A stretch of 64,000 bases of DNA from Amycolatopsis sp. NBC_01488. Lineage in GTDB: Bacteria > Actinomycetota > Actinomycetes > Mycobacteriales > Pseudonocardiaceae. Under the pieces are notes generated by a model. It was not told the DNA's origin and made no database searches. It saw only the letters and a list, made by a program, of their open reading frames with translations. The translations under genes were made by a program, and so were the position numbers. Shown here one piece after another: positions 42,227 through 50,322 of this stretch (positions within the stretch are counted from its first letter, which is position 1; each line of letters opens with the position of its first letter). Location: positions 7,970,501-8,034,500 of the forward strand of contig NZ_CP109434.1 in the NCBI RefSeq assembly GCF_036227105.1, read 5' to 3'.

Positions 42227-42918
42227 CAGCGCACCTCCTGCGGTTCCGGTTCCTTCGCCGCGACGCCCACCACGACGCCCGCCAGCGCCAGCAGCACCGG
42301 CAGCCCCGCGGGCAGGAACGGCGTCGCGGCCAGCGCGACCACCACCCCGGCGAGCACCGGCAGCCGGGCCGAGCGGTCGCGCAGCGACGGCAGCACCAGG
42401 GCCAGCAGCACCGCCGGGAACGCCGCGTCCAGGCCGAACACGTCGGTGTCCTTGATGACCGCCCCGGCGAACGCGCCCGCGACGACCCCGAGGTTCCAGC
42501 AGGCGAACAGGCCGATCCCGCACGCCCAGTACGCCGCGCGACGCCGGTGCGCTTCCCGCTGGGCCAGCGCGAACGCCACCGACTCGTCGATCATCAGGTG
42601 ACTGCCGGCCAGCCGGGCGGCCCACCGCTTGCCCAGGACGTCGCCGACCGCGAAGCCGAACGGCAGGTGCCGCGCGTTGGCCAGCAGCCCGGCCAGCACC
42701 GCGGCGAACGGGTTGCCGCCCGCGGCCACGATCCCGACGAACATGAACTGCGACGCGCCGGCGAAGACCAGCAGCGACATCAGCATCGGCAGCCACAGGG
42801 GGAAGCCGGAGCTCACCGCGATGGCGCCGTAGGACACCCCCACGAGACAATCGGCCAAGCAGACCAGGCCGATGTCACGGGCGAGGCCCCGATCGAGTGT
42901 TCGCCATATCGAACGCAT
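42226..42918 (-). CDS. azlC: AzlC-like branched-chain amino acid exporter large subunit
   Basis: A 230-residue membrane protein of the AzlC family with about seven helices; SYGAIAVSSGFPLWLPMLMSLLVFAGASQFMFVGI and NARHLPFGFAVGD are the family core. The start is taken at the ATG at 42918, directly behind the operator; a GTG at 42942 inside the operator is the alternative. Neither has a clear ribosome binding site, so the mRNA may be almost leaderless. Divergent from the XRE-cupin regulator that probably controls it. Confidence 0.88.
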   Translation of the reverse strand: MRSIWRTLDRGLARDIGLVCLADCLVGVSYGAIAVSSGFPLWLPMLMSLLVFAGASQFMFVGIVAAGGNPFAAVLAGLLANARHLPFGFAVGDVLGKRWAARLAGSHLMIDESVAFALAQREAHRRRAAYWACGIGLFACWNLGVVAGAFAGAVIKDTDVFGLDAAFPAVLLALVLPSLRDRSARLPVLAGVVVALAATPFLPAGLPVLLALAGVVVGVAAKEPEPQEVR

Positions 42919-42963
42919 GTGTTCTATGGTGAACACAGGCACCCGTGTTCGTCAAGGCGAACA
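42919..42963. promoter_or_regulatory. Two GTTC/GAAC operators between azlC and the XRE gene
   Basis: GTGTTC (42919-42924) faces GAACAC (42931-42936), and TGTTCG (42946-42951) faces CGAACA (42958-42963). Both are inverted repeats around the same TGTTC/GAACA core, with centres 27 bp apart. A -35-like TTGACG for azlC lies on the minus strand at 42950-42955, inside the second site. They fit binding of the divergent XRE regulator. Confidence 0.65.
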
Positions 42964-42987
42964 GAACGACCGATGGAGCGAACAGCA

Positions 42988-43551
42988 ATGTCGCAGGAAA
43001 CCACCGGCGCGCCGCTGGAGATCATCGCGGCGTCCCTGCGCCGGGAACGCACCCGCGCGGGCTTGTCCCTGACCGAGGTCGCGCGCCGCGCCGGCCTGGC
43101 CAAGTCGACGCTGTCCCAGCTCGAGTCCGGCACCGGCAACCCCAGCGTCGAGACGCTGTGGGCGCTCGGCGTCGCGCTCGACGTGCCGTTCTCCCGGCTC
43201 GTCGAGCCGGATCGGCCAAAGGTCCGCGTCATCCGCGCCGGCAAGGGCCCGACGGTGTTCGCCGAGCACGCCGACTACGCGTGCACGCTGCTGTCGGCGT
43301 GTCCCCCGTCCGCACGCCGGGACATGTACCTCATCCGGGCGGAACCCGGGACGCCGCGGCGGTCCGACCCGCACATGACCGGCGTGATGGAGCACATCGT
43401 GCTGTGCGCGGGACGCGCCCGGGTGGGCGTGCTGGAGGCGCCGGAGGAGCTGAACCCCGGCGACTACATCTCCTACCCGGGCGACGTCCCGCACATCTTC
43501 GAAGCCCTCGAGCCGGGTACTTACGGCGTCGAGATCTCCGAGTACATCTGA
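42988..43551 (+). CDS. XRE family regulator with cupin sensor domain
   Basis: A 187-residue regulator. The HTH_XRE domain is at residues about 10-70 (LRRERTRAGLSLTEVARRAGLAKSTLSQLESGTGNPSVETLWALG), and a cupin_2 domain fills about 105-187 (MEHIVLCAGRARVGVL, PGDYISYPGDVPHIFEAL). The ATG at 42988 has GGAG nine bases upstream. It probably represses azlCD until an amino acid signal binds the cupin. Confidence 0.92.
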   Translation: MSQETTGAPLEIIAASLRRERTRAGLSLTEVARRAGLAKSTLSQLESGTGNPSVETLWALGVALDVPFSRLVEPDRPKVRVIRAGKGPTVFAEHADYACTLLSACPPSARRDMYLIRAEPGTPRRSDPHMTGVMEHIVLCAGRARVGVLEAPEELNPGDYISYPGDVPHIFEALEPGTYGVEISEYI

Positions 43552-43570
43552 GACATCATCAGGCGCGACG

Positions 43571-44494
43571 TCACCAGCCGCGCTCGGCGAGGCGGTGCGG
43601 CTCCGGGAGCTCCTCGACGTTGATGCCGACCATGGCCTCGCCCAGGCCGCGCGAGATCTTCGCGAGCACGTCCGGGTCGTCGTAGAAGGTCGTAGCCTTG
43701 ACGATCGCTTCGGCGCGCTGGGCCGGGTTGCCGGACTTGAAGATGCCGGAGCCGACGAACACGCCCTCGGCGCCGAGCTGCATCATCATCGCCGCGTCGG
43801 CCGGGGTGGCGATGCCGCCCGCGGTGAACAGCACCACCGGGAGCTTGCCGTTGGCCGCGACCTCCTTGACCAGCTCGTACGGCGCCTGCAGCTCCTTGGC
43901 CGCGACGTACAGCTCGTCCTCCGGCAGCGAGGTCAGCTTGCGGATCTCGCCGCGGATCCGACGCATGTGCGTGGTGGCGTTGGAGACGTCGCCGGTGCCG
44001 GCCTCGCCCTTGGAGCGGATCATCGCCGCACCCTCGGTGATCCGGCGCAGCGCCTCGCCGAGGTTGGTCGCGCCGCAGACGAAGGGCACCGTGAACGCCC
44101 ACTTGTCGATGTGGTTGGCGTAGTCGGCCGGGGTCAGCACCTCGGACTCGTCGACGTAGTCCACGCCGAGGGACTGCAGGACCTGCGCCTCGACGAAGTG
44201 GCCGATCCGGGCCTTCGCCATCACCGGGATCGAGACGGCCTCGATGATGCCGTCGATCAGGTCGGGGTCGCTCATCCGCGCGACGCCGCCCTGGGCGCGG
44301 ATGTCGGCGGGCACGCGCTCCAGCGCCATCACCGCGACCGCGCCGGCGTCTTCGGCGATCTTGGCCTGCTCGGCGGTGACCACGTCCATGATCACGCCGC
44401 CCTTGAGCATCTCGGCCATGCCGCGCTTCACCTTGGCGGTGCCGGTGACGGACTGGACGGTGCCACTGGTGGCGGTGGTCTGCTGCTCGGACAC
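43571..44494 (-). CDS. pdxS: Pyridoxal 5'-phosphate synthase lyase subunit PdxS
   Basis: Makes PLP from ribose 5-phosphate, glyceraldehyde 3-phosphate and ammonia from PdxT. The 307-residue TIM barrel contains KVKRGMAEMLKGGVIMDVV, VMAKARIGHFVEAQVLQSLGVDYVDESEVLTPAD (active-site Lys), and ATTHMRRIRGEI. The GTG at 44494 has AAAGG eight bases upstream; the GTG at 44512 has none. It converges on the XRE gene with 19 bases between. Confidence 0.96.
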   Translation of the reverse strand: MSEQQTTATSGTVQSVTGTAKVKRGMAEMLKGGVIMDVVTAEQAKIAEDAGAVAVMALERVPADIRAQGGVARMSDPDLIDGIIEAVSIPVMAKARIGHFVEAQVLQSLGVDYVDESEVLTPADYANHIDKWAFTVPFVCGATNLGEALRRITEGAAMIRSKGEAGTGDVSNATTHMRRIRGEIRKLTSLPEDELYVAAKELQAPYELVKEVAANGKLPVVLFTAGGIATPADAAMMMQLGAEGVFVGSGIFKSGNPAQRAEAIVKATTFYDDPDVLAKISRGLGEAMVGINVEELPEPHRLAERGW

Positions 44495-44582
44495 GACGAG
44501 GCCTTTCGACACGAAATCGGGGGGTACGCATCCGAGGGTAGGTCCGTGGTGGACCCTTCAGGCAGGCCAGTACGCGGCTATC

Positions 44583-45566
44583 TCAGGAGTCCACTTCCGG
44601 CACCCCCGCGACCAGGGCTTCCGCGCTCCGGGTGCGTGCGTAGAGGACGTGACGTCCGGCACGATGCCCGCTGACCAGGCCCGCGGCCTTGAGGACGCCG
44701 AGGTGCTGCGACACCGCCCCGGCGCTGAGCCCGGTCCGGCGGGCGAGCTCGGCGGTGGACGCCGGCGCGGTCAGCTCGGTCAGCAGCATGGCGCGGCCGC
44801 GGCCCACGACGGCGGCCAGCGCGCCGGGTGCCGTGGCGCTCCCGGTCTCCCAGAGCGTGGCGATTCCGCGCGGCGGGTAGCGCAGCACCGGCTGCCACCG
44901 CGGGTCGGTCTTGGAGAACACCCGCGGCCAGACGAACGCCGAGGGCACCAGCACCAGGCCGCGCCCGTCGAGCGGGACGGCCGCGTGCAGGTGCCGGTGC
45001 GCGACCGTGAGCGTGCCGCCCTGCCACCGGACCAGCGGCGTGAGGTCGTTGAACAGCTCGGCCGCGCCGCCCTGGGCCAGCAGCCGCGACCGGTGCAGCA
45101 CGTCGGCCTCGAGCAGCGCGCGGATCCGCGGCCAGTCGTGGGCGAGCACCAGCTCCCAGTACTGCTCCATCAGCGCCGCGAGCCGCTCGAGACCGGCCTC
45201 GGGGTCGCGGTGGAAGCGGTTCAGCGCGGGTGTGCGCGGGCCGGCCATCGCGTCCAGCTCGCGCCGGACGACGCGCGCGGGCACGTCACGCAGGTCGGCG
45301 AGCTCGTCGGCGAGGTCGGGCAACGGCGTCGACGGCGTACCGGCCAGGAAGCCCGGCAGGTGCCGCAGCGGGACGAGGTCGCGCAGCAGGGAGATGTCGA
45401 GCCCGGCGCCGTCGAGCGCCGCGGTGGCGCGCTTGACCCACGGCAGGTGCAGGGCGTGCTCTCCCGGCTGGTTCAGGACGCGGACGCTCGCCACGATCTC
45501 CCACGCCGGGGAGAACGCGAACCGGGTGTGTGCCAGGTCCTCTGTGGAGAATGCCAGGTCCAGCAC
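44583..45566 (-). CDS. ArsR-type winged-helix regulator (DUF5937-like)
   Basis: A 327-residue protein. The N-terminal 230 residues match the DUF5937 type found in actinomycetes (VLDLAFSTEDLAHTRFAFSPAWEIVASVRVL); the C-terminal 75 form an ArsR winged helix (LTAPASTAELARRTGLSAGAVSQHLGVLKAAGLVSGHRAGRHVLY). It lacks an obvious metal-binding Cys set. The GTG at 45566 has GAGAGG six bases upstream. Targets unknown. Confidence 0.88.
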   Translation of the reverse strand: MLDLAFSTEDLAHTRFAFSPAWEIVASVRVLNQPGEHALHLPWVKRATAALDGAGLDISLLRDLVPLRHLPGFLAGTPSTPLPDLADELADLRDVPARVVRRELDAMAGPRTPALNRFHRDPEAGLERLAALMEQYWELVLAHDWPRIRALLEADVLHRSRLLAQGGAAELFNDLTPLVRWQGGTLTVAHRHLHAAVPLDGRGLVLVPSAFVWPRVFSKTDPRWQPVLRYPPRGIATLWETGSATAPGALAAVVGRGRAMLLTELTAPASTAELARRTGLSAGAVSQHLGVLKAAGLVSGHRAGRHVLYARTRSAEALVAGVPEVDS

Positions 45567-45597
45567 GCGCTGCCTCTCTGCCGAAATTCCGCGCAGT

Positions 45598-47040
45598 CTA
45601 CGTCTCTCCCAAGTGGACAGTCGAGTGGGGCACCGAAAGTCCTTGCGGGAAGGCGAAAATTCCTCGCGGGTCATACTTCCGGGCGACGGCGCGCAGTCGC
45701 GCCACGTTCACCCCGTAGTACGCCTCGGGCCAGTCCGGCATCTCCGGGTCGAGGTAGTTGACGTAGCCGGTGGTGCCGAACTCCGGCCCGAGCCCGTCGC
45801 GCACGGCGGCCAGCGAGCGCCGCGCACCGGCCTCACCGCCGTCTTCCGGCGCCGCGCCGTGCAGGAACTGGAGGTTGGCCAGCGCCGTCCGGTGCGGGAA
45901 CGCGGTCTCGCGGACGCCGACGCGCGCGATGGCGCCCCCACCCGCGTCGACGATCGTGCGGACGCCCGGGTCCCGGGTGAGCACCTCGACGACCGCGCCC
46001 GGGTCGGCGAGCGGCCGGGTCAGCATCCGCGACGTGCCGATGTACGTGCCGCGGTCCGCGGCCGCCGACGGCCGGGACTCCTGGTCGTCGAACGACCGCA
46101 TGGCGCCCAGGTGGTCCTGGACGTCTTCCGTCCACTCGGTCGGCGCGGTGCCGACGCGGCGGACGAGGTCTTCGAGCAGCGCGTGCATCCGGGCCCGCGG
46201 CCCGAGGAACGTGCCGCCGAGCGAAGCTTCGTTCCAGGCCAGCCCCATCCCCGACCACAGCTCGTCCGGCGCCGCCGGCTGCCACGCCTGCCAGGCGGCG
46301 AGCAGCGCGGCCGCCGCGGCCGGCGGAAACTTGAGGGTGAAGGTGGCGACGTCGGCGACGGGCACCGTCCGGAAGGTGAAGCCGGTGACGATCCCGAAGT
46401 TCCCGCCGCCCCCGCCCCGCAGCGCCCAGAACAGGTCGGGCTCCGAGGCGGCCGAGACCGTGCCTACCCGCCCGTCGGCCGTGACGACCCGGGCCGCCTC
46501 GAGGTGGTCGCACGTCAGCCCGTGTTCGCGGTCGAGGACGCCGACCCCGCCGCCGAGGGCGAGCCCGGCGATGCCGACCGTGGCGCAGCTGCCCGCCGGC
46601 AGCACCCGGCCGGCCGCGGCGAGCGTGGTCGCGATCGGGCCGAGCCGGGCGCCCGCGCCGATCACCACCCGGCCGTCCGGGCGCGGCTCGATCCCCGAAA
46701 ACCGGCTGAGGTCCACGACGATCCCGCCGTCCACAGTGGAGTAGCCGGGGTAGCTGTGCCCGCCGCTGCGGGCGGCCACCGGCAGCCCGTGCCGGGCCGC
46801 GAAGGCCACGGCCGCCTGGACGTCCTCGACCCGCGCGGCGGCGATGACGGTGGCCGGCAGCCGGTCGTCGTACATCGTGAAGAAACCCTGCTTGGCTTCC
46901 GGGTAACCCGGGTCCCCCGGCCGGAACAACGGCCCGGCGAGCCGCTTCCGGAGCCGTTCCCAGTCGTCCGGCGGCGGCGCCCCGGCCAGGCCCGCCACCG
47001 GCACCGCCCCGGAGATCCGCAAGAACGTCCGCCTGTCCAT
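45598..47040 (-). CDS. Tat-exported FAD-linked oxidase (berberine-bridge type)
   Basis: A 480-residue protein. The start MDRRTFLRISGAVPVAGLAGA is a Tat-like signal. The FAD_binding_4 domain holds ARSGGHSYPGY with His95 and AGSCATVG with Cys152, the pair that attaches FAD through two covalent bonds in this class. The C-terminus NYLDPEMPDWPEAYYGVNVARLRAVARKYDPRGIFAFPQGL is the BBE motif. It probably oxidises sugars or alkaloid-like alcohols outside the membrane; the substrate is unknown. GGGGGAG precedes the ATG at 47040. Confidence 0.92.
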   Translation of the reverse strand: MDRRTFLRISGAVPVAGLAGAPPPDDWERLRKRLAGPLFRPGDPGYPEAKQGFFTMYDDRLPATVIAAARVEDVQAAVAFAARHGLPVAARSGGHSYPGYSTVDGGIVVDLSRFSGIEPRPDGRVVIGAGARLGPIATTLAAAGRVLPAGSCATVGIAGLALGGGVGVLDREHGLTCDHLEAARVVTADGRVGTVSAASEPDLFWALRGGGGGNFGIVTGFTFRTVPVADVATFTLKFPPAAAAALLAAWQAWQPAAPDELWSGMGLAWNEASLGGTFLGPRARMHALLEDLVRRVGTAPTEWTEDVQDHLGAMRSFDDQESRPSAAADRGTYIGTSRMLTRPLADPGAVVEVLTRDPGVRTIVDAGGGAIARVGVRETAFPHRTALANLQFLHGAAPEDGGEAGARRSLAAVRDGLGPEFGTTGYVNYLDPEMPDWPEAYYGVNVARLRAVARKYDPRGIFAFPQGLSVPHSTVHLGET

Positions 47041-47169
47041 GCCACTCCCCCGCCCCGCGTCCCCCCGGGCATTCGGCTGGTCCGGGGAGCCCTGCCTTGC
47101 CGTGACCAGGGTAGCGGGTGTGTGATCGAGGACACATCCCGTACACCACCCGTTCGCCGAGGAGTCGTC

Positions 47170-49278
47170 ATGGCAGACAAGCAAGCCAAGAACGCCGACA
47201 CCGGGGCCGCCGTCGCTGTGGACGACCCCGCGAAGGTCCGCAACGTCGTGCTCGTCGGCCCGTCCGGCTCGGGGAAGACGACCCTCACGGAGGCCCTCCT
47301 CGCGGCGTCCGGCACCGTCCCGCGCGCGGGCTCGGTCGTGGAGGGGACGACGGTGTGCGACCACGACCCCGCGGCGGTCCGCCAGCAGCGTTCGGTCGGC
47401 CTCTCGGTGGCGCCGGTGCTGCACCAGGGCCACAAGATCAACCTGATCGACACGCCCGGGTACGCCGACTTCGTCGGGGAGCTGCGGGCCGGGCTGCGTG
47501 CCGCCGACGCGGCGCTGTTCGTCGTCTGCGCCGCCGAAGGCGTCGACGCGGCGACGGTCGCGGTGTGGGAGGAGTGCGCCGCGGTCGGGATGCCGCGCGC
47601 GGTCGTCGTCTCCCGGCTCGACCACCACCGCGCCGACGCGATGGCCGAGATCGCCGCCTGCCAGGCCGCGTTCGGCGCCGGCGTGCTGCCGCTGTACCTG
47701 CCCGCGGGCGACGGCCTGGTCGGGCTGATCACCCAGCGGTACTTCGACTACTCCGGCGGGCACCCGCCCCGGGTCGGCGAGCCCGACCCGGCCGACCTGG
47801 AACGGATGTCCGAGGCCCGCAACGAGCTGATCGAAGGGATCATCGCCGAGAGCGAGGACGAGTCCCTGATGGAGCGCTACCTCGGCGGCGAGGAGATCGC
47901 CGAGGAGACGCTGATCGCCGACCTCGAAACCGCCGTCGCGCGCGGGACGTTCCACCCGGTGATCCCGGTGTGCGCGACCAGCGGGATCGGCCTGGCCGAG
48001 GTGCTCGACGGGATCGTCCGGGCGTTCCCTTCCCCGCTCGAGCACCGGCCCCCGGACGTCACCACGCCGGACGGCGGGACGCACGCCGCCATCACCGCCG
48101 ACCCCGCGGGCCCCCTCGCCGCGGAGGTCGTCCGGACGGCCGTCGACTCCTACGTCGGCCGGGTGTCGCTCGTCCGGGTGTTTTCCGGGACGCTGCGGCC
48201 GGAGCGCCCGGTGCACGTGTCCGGGCACGGGCTCGCCGAACGCGGGCACGAGGACCACGACGCCGACGAGCGCGTCGCGCACCTCTACTCCCCGCTCGGC
48301 GCGAACCTGCGGGAAGTGCCCTACTGCGTCGCGGGTGACCTCTGCGCGCTGACGAAGGTCGGCTCGGCCGAGACCGGCGACACGGTGTCCTCACCGGAGG
48401 AGCCGTTGCTGATGGAGCCGTGGGCGATGCCGGAGCCGCTGCTGCCGGTGGCGGTGGTCGCGAAGACCCGCAGCGACGAGGACACGTTGGCGCGCAACCT
48501 TTCCCGCCTGGTCGCCGGCGACCCGACGCTGCGGCTGGACCGCAACGCCGAGACGAACCAGCTGGTGCTGTGGTGCATGGGCGAGGCCCACGCCGACGTC
48601 GTGCTTTCGCGCCTGCGGGCGGGCGGCGCGGACGTCGAGACCGAACCGGTGAAGATCAGCCTGCGCTCGACGTTCAGCAAGCCGGCCAAGGGACACGGCC
48701 GGCACGTCAAGCAGTCCGGCGGGCACGGCCAGTTCGCGGTCTGCGACATCGAGGTCGAGCCGCTGCCGCGGGGCGGCGGGTTCCAGTTCGTCGACAAGGT
48801 CGTCGGCGGGTCGGTGCCGCACCAGTTCATCCCCAGCGTGGAGAAGGGCGTGCGGGCCCAGCTGGCGCGCGGGCTGGCCGACGGGCACCCGGTGGTCGAC
48901 GTCAAGGTGACGCTGGTCGACGGCAAGGCGCACAGCGTCGACTCGTCGGACGCGGCGTTCCAGACGGCGGGCGCGCTCGCGCTGCGCGAGGCCGCGGCGA
49001 ACGGGCACATCACGATGCTCGAGCCCCTCGAGGAGGTGGCGATCCGGCTGCCGGACGAGCACCTCGGCACGGTGCTCGGCGACCTGTCCTCCCGGCGGGG
49101 CCGGGTGCTGGGCACCGAAGCCGGCGAAGGCGGCCGGACGGTGATCCGCGCGGAGGTCCCGGCGACGGAGCTGCTGCGGTACCTGATCGACCTGCGCTCG
49201 ATGACGTCCGGGACGGCGACGTTCACCCGCCGCCACGCGCGGTTCGAGCCGATGCCGGAAGGGATGGCGGTCCACTAG
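47170..49278 (+). CDS. fusA2: Elongation factor G-like protein EF-G2
   Basis: A 702-residue EF-G paralogue of the type seen as Rv0120c. G1 is GPSGSGKTTLTEALL in place of the AHIDAGKTT of EF-G, G3 is DTPGYADF, and G4 reads SRLD where NKxD is usual. Domains III-V follow (ETNQLVLWCMGEAHADV, GRHVKQSGGHGQFAVCDIEVEPL, and MTSGTATFTRRHARFEPMP). GAGGAG lies upstream of the ATG at 47170. The role of EF-G2 in actinomycetes is not settled and it is not the essential translocase. Confidence 0.92.
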   Translation: MADKQAKNADTGAAVAVDDPAKVRNVVLVGPSGSGKTTLTEALLAASGTVPRAGSVVEGTTVCDHDPAAVRQQRSVGLSVAPVLHQGHKINLIDTPGYADFVGELRAGLRAADAALFVVCAAEGVDAATVAVWEECAAVGMPRAVVVSRLDHHRADAMAEIAACQAAFGAGVLPLYLPAGDGLVGLITQRYFDYSGGHPPRVGEPDPADLERMSEARNELIEGIIAESEDESLMERYLGGEEIAEETLIADLETAVARGTFHPVIPVCATSGIGLAEVLDGIVRAFPSPLEHRPPDVTTPDGGTHAAITADPAGPLAAEVVRTAVDSYVGRVSLVRVFSGTLRPERPVHVSGHGLAERGHEDHDADERVAHLYSPLGANLREVPYCVAGDLCALTKVGSAETGDTVSSPEEPLLMEPWAMPEPLLPVAVVAKTRSDEDTLARNLSRLVAGDPTLRLDRNAETNQLVLWCMGEAHADVVLSRLRAGGADVETEPVKISLRSTFSKPAKGHGRHVKQSGGHGQFAVCDIEVEPLPRGGGFQFVDKVVGGSVPHQFIPSVEKGVRAQLARGLADGHPVVDVKVTLVDGKAHSVDSSDAAFQTAGALALREAAANGHITMLEPLEEVAIRLPDEHLGTVLGDLSSRRGRVLGTEAGEGGRTVIRAEVPATELLRYLIDLRSMTSGTATFTRRHARFEPMPEGMAVH

Positions 49279-49285
49279 CCGAATG

Positions 49286-49792
49286 CTATGAGAAGCCGAA
49301 GCCGCCCGGGCGGCCGTTGCGGTCGGCCAGCAGGCCCGCCAGGGTCGCGATCGCGATCTCCGGCGGCGTGCGCGAGCCGATGTTCAGCCCGACCGGCCGG
49401 TGCACCCGGGCGATGTCGTCCTCGGTCACGCCCAGGCCCCGCAGCGCGGCCACGTGCGGGCCCGGATGACGCGGGTTGCCCAGCACCCCGATCCAGCGCG
49501 GGTTCCCGCCGAGCGCGGCCTTCAGCACCTCGCCCAGTTCGGGCCGGTGGTGGTCGGTGACGACGACGTCCGCGGACGCGTCGAGCGGCGGCAGCGTCGT
49601 GTCCGCCTCGATGCCGTCCGGCACGTCGGTGGCACGCGCGGCGTCCGGCTCGAACAGCGCCACGTGGTAGCCGAGGTCACGGGCGAACTTCAGCAAGTAC
49701 CGCGAAACCGGCGACGCGAACACCGCCACCAGAGTCCGCACACCGGGGTCCGCCTCGGCTTTGCCGTGGGCGACGTCGCAGGTCTCGCTCAT
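49286..49792 (-). CDS. XdhC-like Rossmann protein
   Basis: A 168-residue protein matching the C-terminal Rossmann part of XdhC/CoxI proteins (VAVFASPVSRYLLKFARDLGYHVALFEPDAA, VVVTDHHRPEL, WIGVLGNPRHPGPHVAALRGLG, HRPVGLNIGSRTPPEIAIATLAGLLA). XdhC proteins insert the sulfurated molybdenum cofactor into xanthine-dehydrogenase-type enzymes, but the N-terminal XdhC domain and any target enzyme are absent here. The ATG at 49792 is used; a GTG at 49816 is possible. Confidence 0.82.
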   Translation of the reverse strand: MSETCDVAHGKAEADPGVRTLVAVFASPVSRYLLKFARDLGYHVALFEPDAARATDVPDGIEADTTLPPLDASADVVVTDHHRPELGEVLKAALGGNPRWIGVLGNPRHPGPHVAALRGLGVTEDDIARVHRPVGLNIGSRTPPEIAIATLAGLLADRNGRPGGFGFS

Positions 49793-49839
49793 GCCGCCCA
49801 GTCTGTCAGCCACCACCCTGTTCGCCCACCCACCACGCG

Positions 49840-50322
49840 TCAGACCTCCGGCTCGGCGAACTCGAAGTACTCCGGCAGCGGCGCGGTGCCCGCGAGCCGG
49901 AAGTACCGCACCTTCCGCCGCCGTCGCAGCCGCAGCGTGTCGCGGACGGCGTCGTTGTGGACGCGGCGGGCGATCACCACCCGGTGCTCGGCGTCGGTCA
50001 GCTCCTCGGCCAGCTCGGCCGGCAGGGCCGCCCGGTCGACGCGGCTCAGCCGCAGCGTCAGCTCGTTTTCCTCGCCCTCGCGGTCGGCTCGCGGGGCCGC
50101 TTCGGCGCGCTCGGCCAGCGTTCGCAGGCCCGTGTCGCCCAGCACGACCGCGACGGCGCGGGCCACGACCGCGCGGCGGGCCAGCGCCGCGTCGAGGGCG
50201 GCCCAGCCCGCGTCCATCCGGACGTGCAGCCGGTCGAGCCGGTTCGCCGTCGCCACCAGGAAGAGCCCGCCCAGCACGACGACCAGCGCCAGCACCGGCA
50301 GCAGCCAGCCGAGCACGCTCAC
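49840..50322 (-). CDS. LemA-like membrane-anchored protein
   Basis: A 160-residue protein: one N-terminal helix (GWLLPVLALVVVLGGLFLVA), then LDRLHVRMDAGWAALDAALARRAVVARAV, which resembles the start of LemA proteins (ANRLDRLHVRxDxxWxxLDxxLxRRxxxV), and a charged helical body. The function is unknown. The GTG/ATG start region overlaps the pimA stop by four bases, so it closes the phosphatidylinositol-mannoside operon. Confidence 0.75.
   Translation of the reverse strand: MSVLGWLLPVLALVVVLGGLFLVATANRLDRLHVRMDAGWAALDAALARRAVVARAVAVVLGDTGLRTLAERAEAAPRADREGEENELTLRLSRVDRAALPAELAEELTDAEHRVVIARRVHNDAVRDTLRLRRRRKVRYFRLAGTAPLPEYFEFAEPEV

Noticed and set aside
44911..47169. Plus-strand extension upstream of EF-G2
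   Set aside because: Composition is Arg/Ser/Pro-rich noise opposite the ArsR and FAD oxidase genes; EF-G2 starts at 47170 with a good ribosome binding site.
45598..48282. Extended minus-strand frame upstream of the FAD oxidase start
   Set aside because: The Tat signal and ribosome binding site mark the start at 47040; the extension lies opposite EF-G2 and has no domain.
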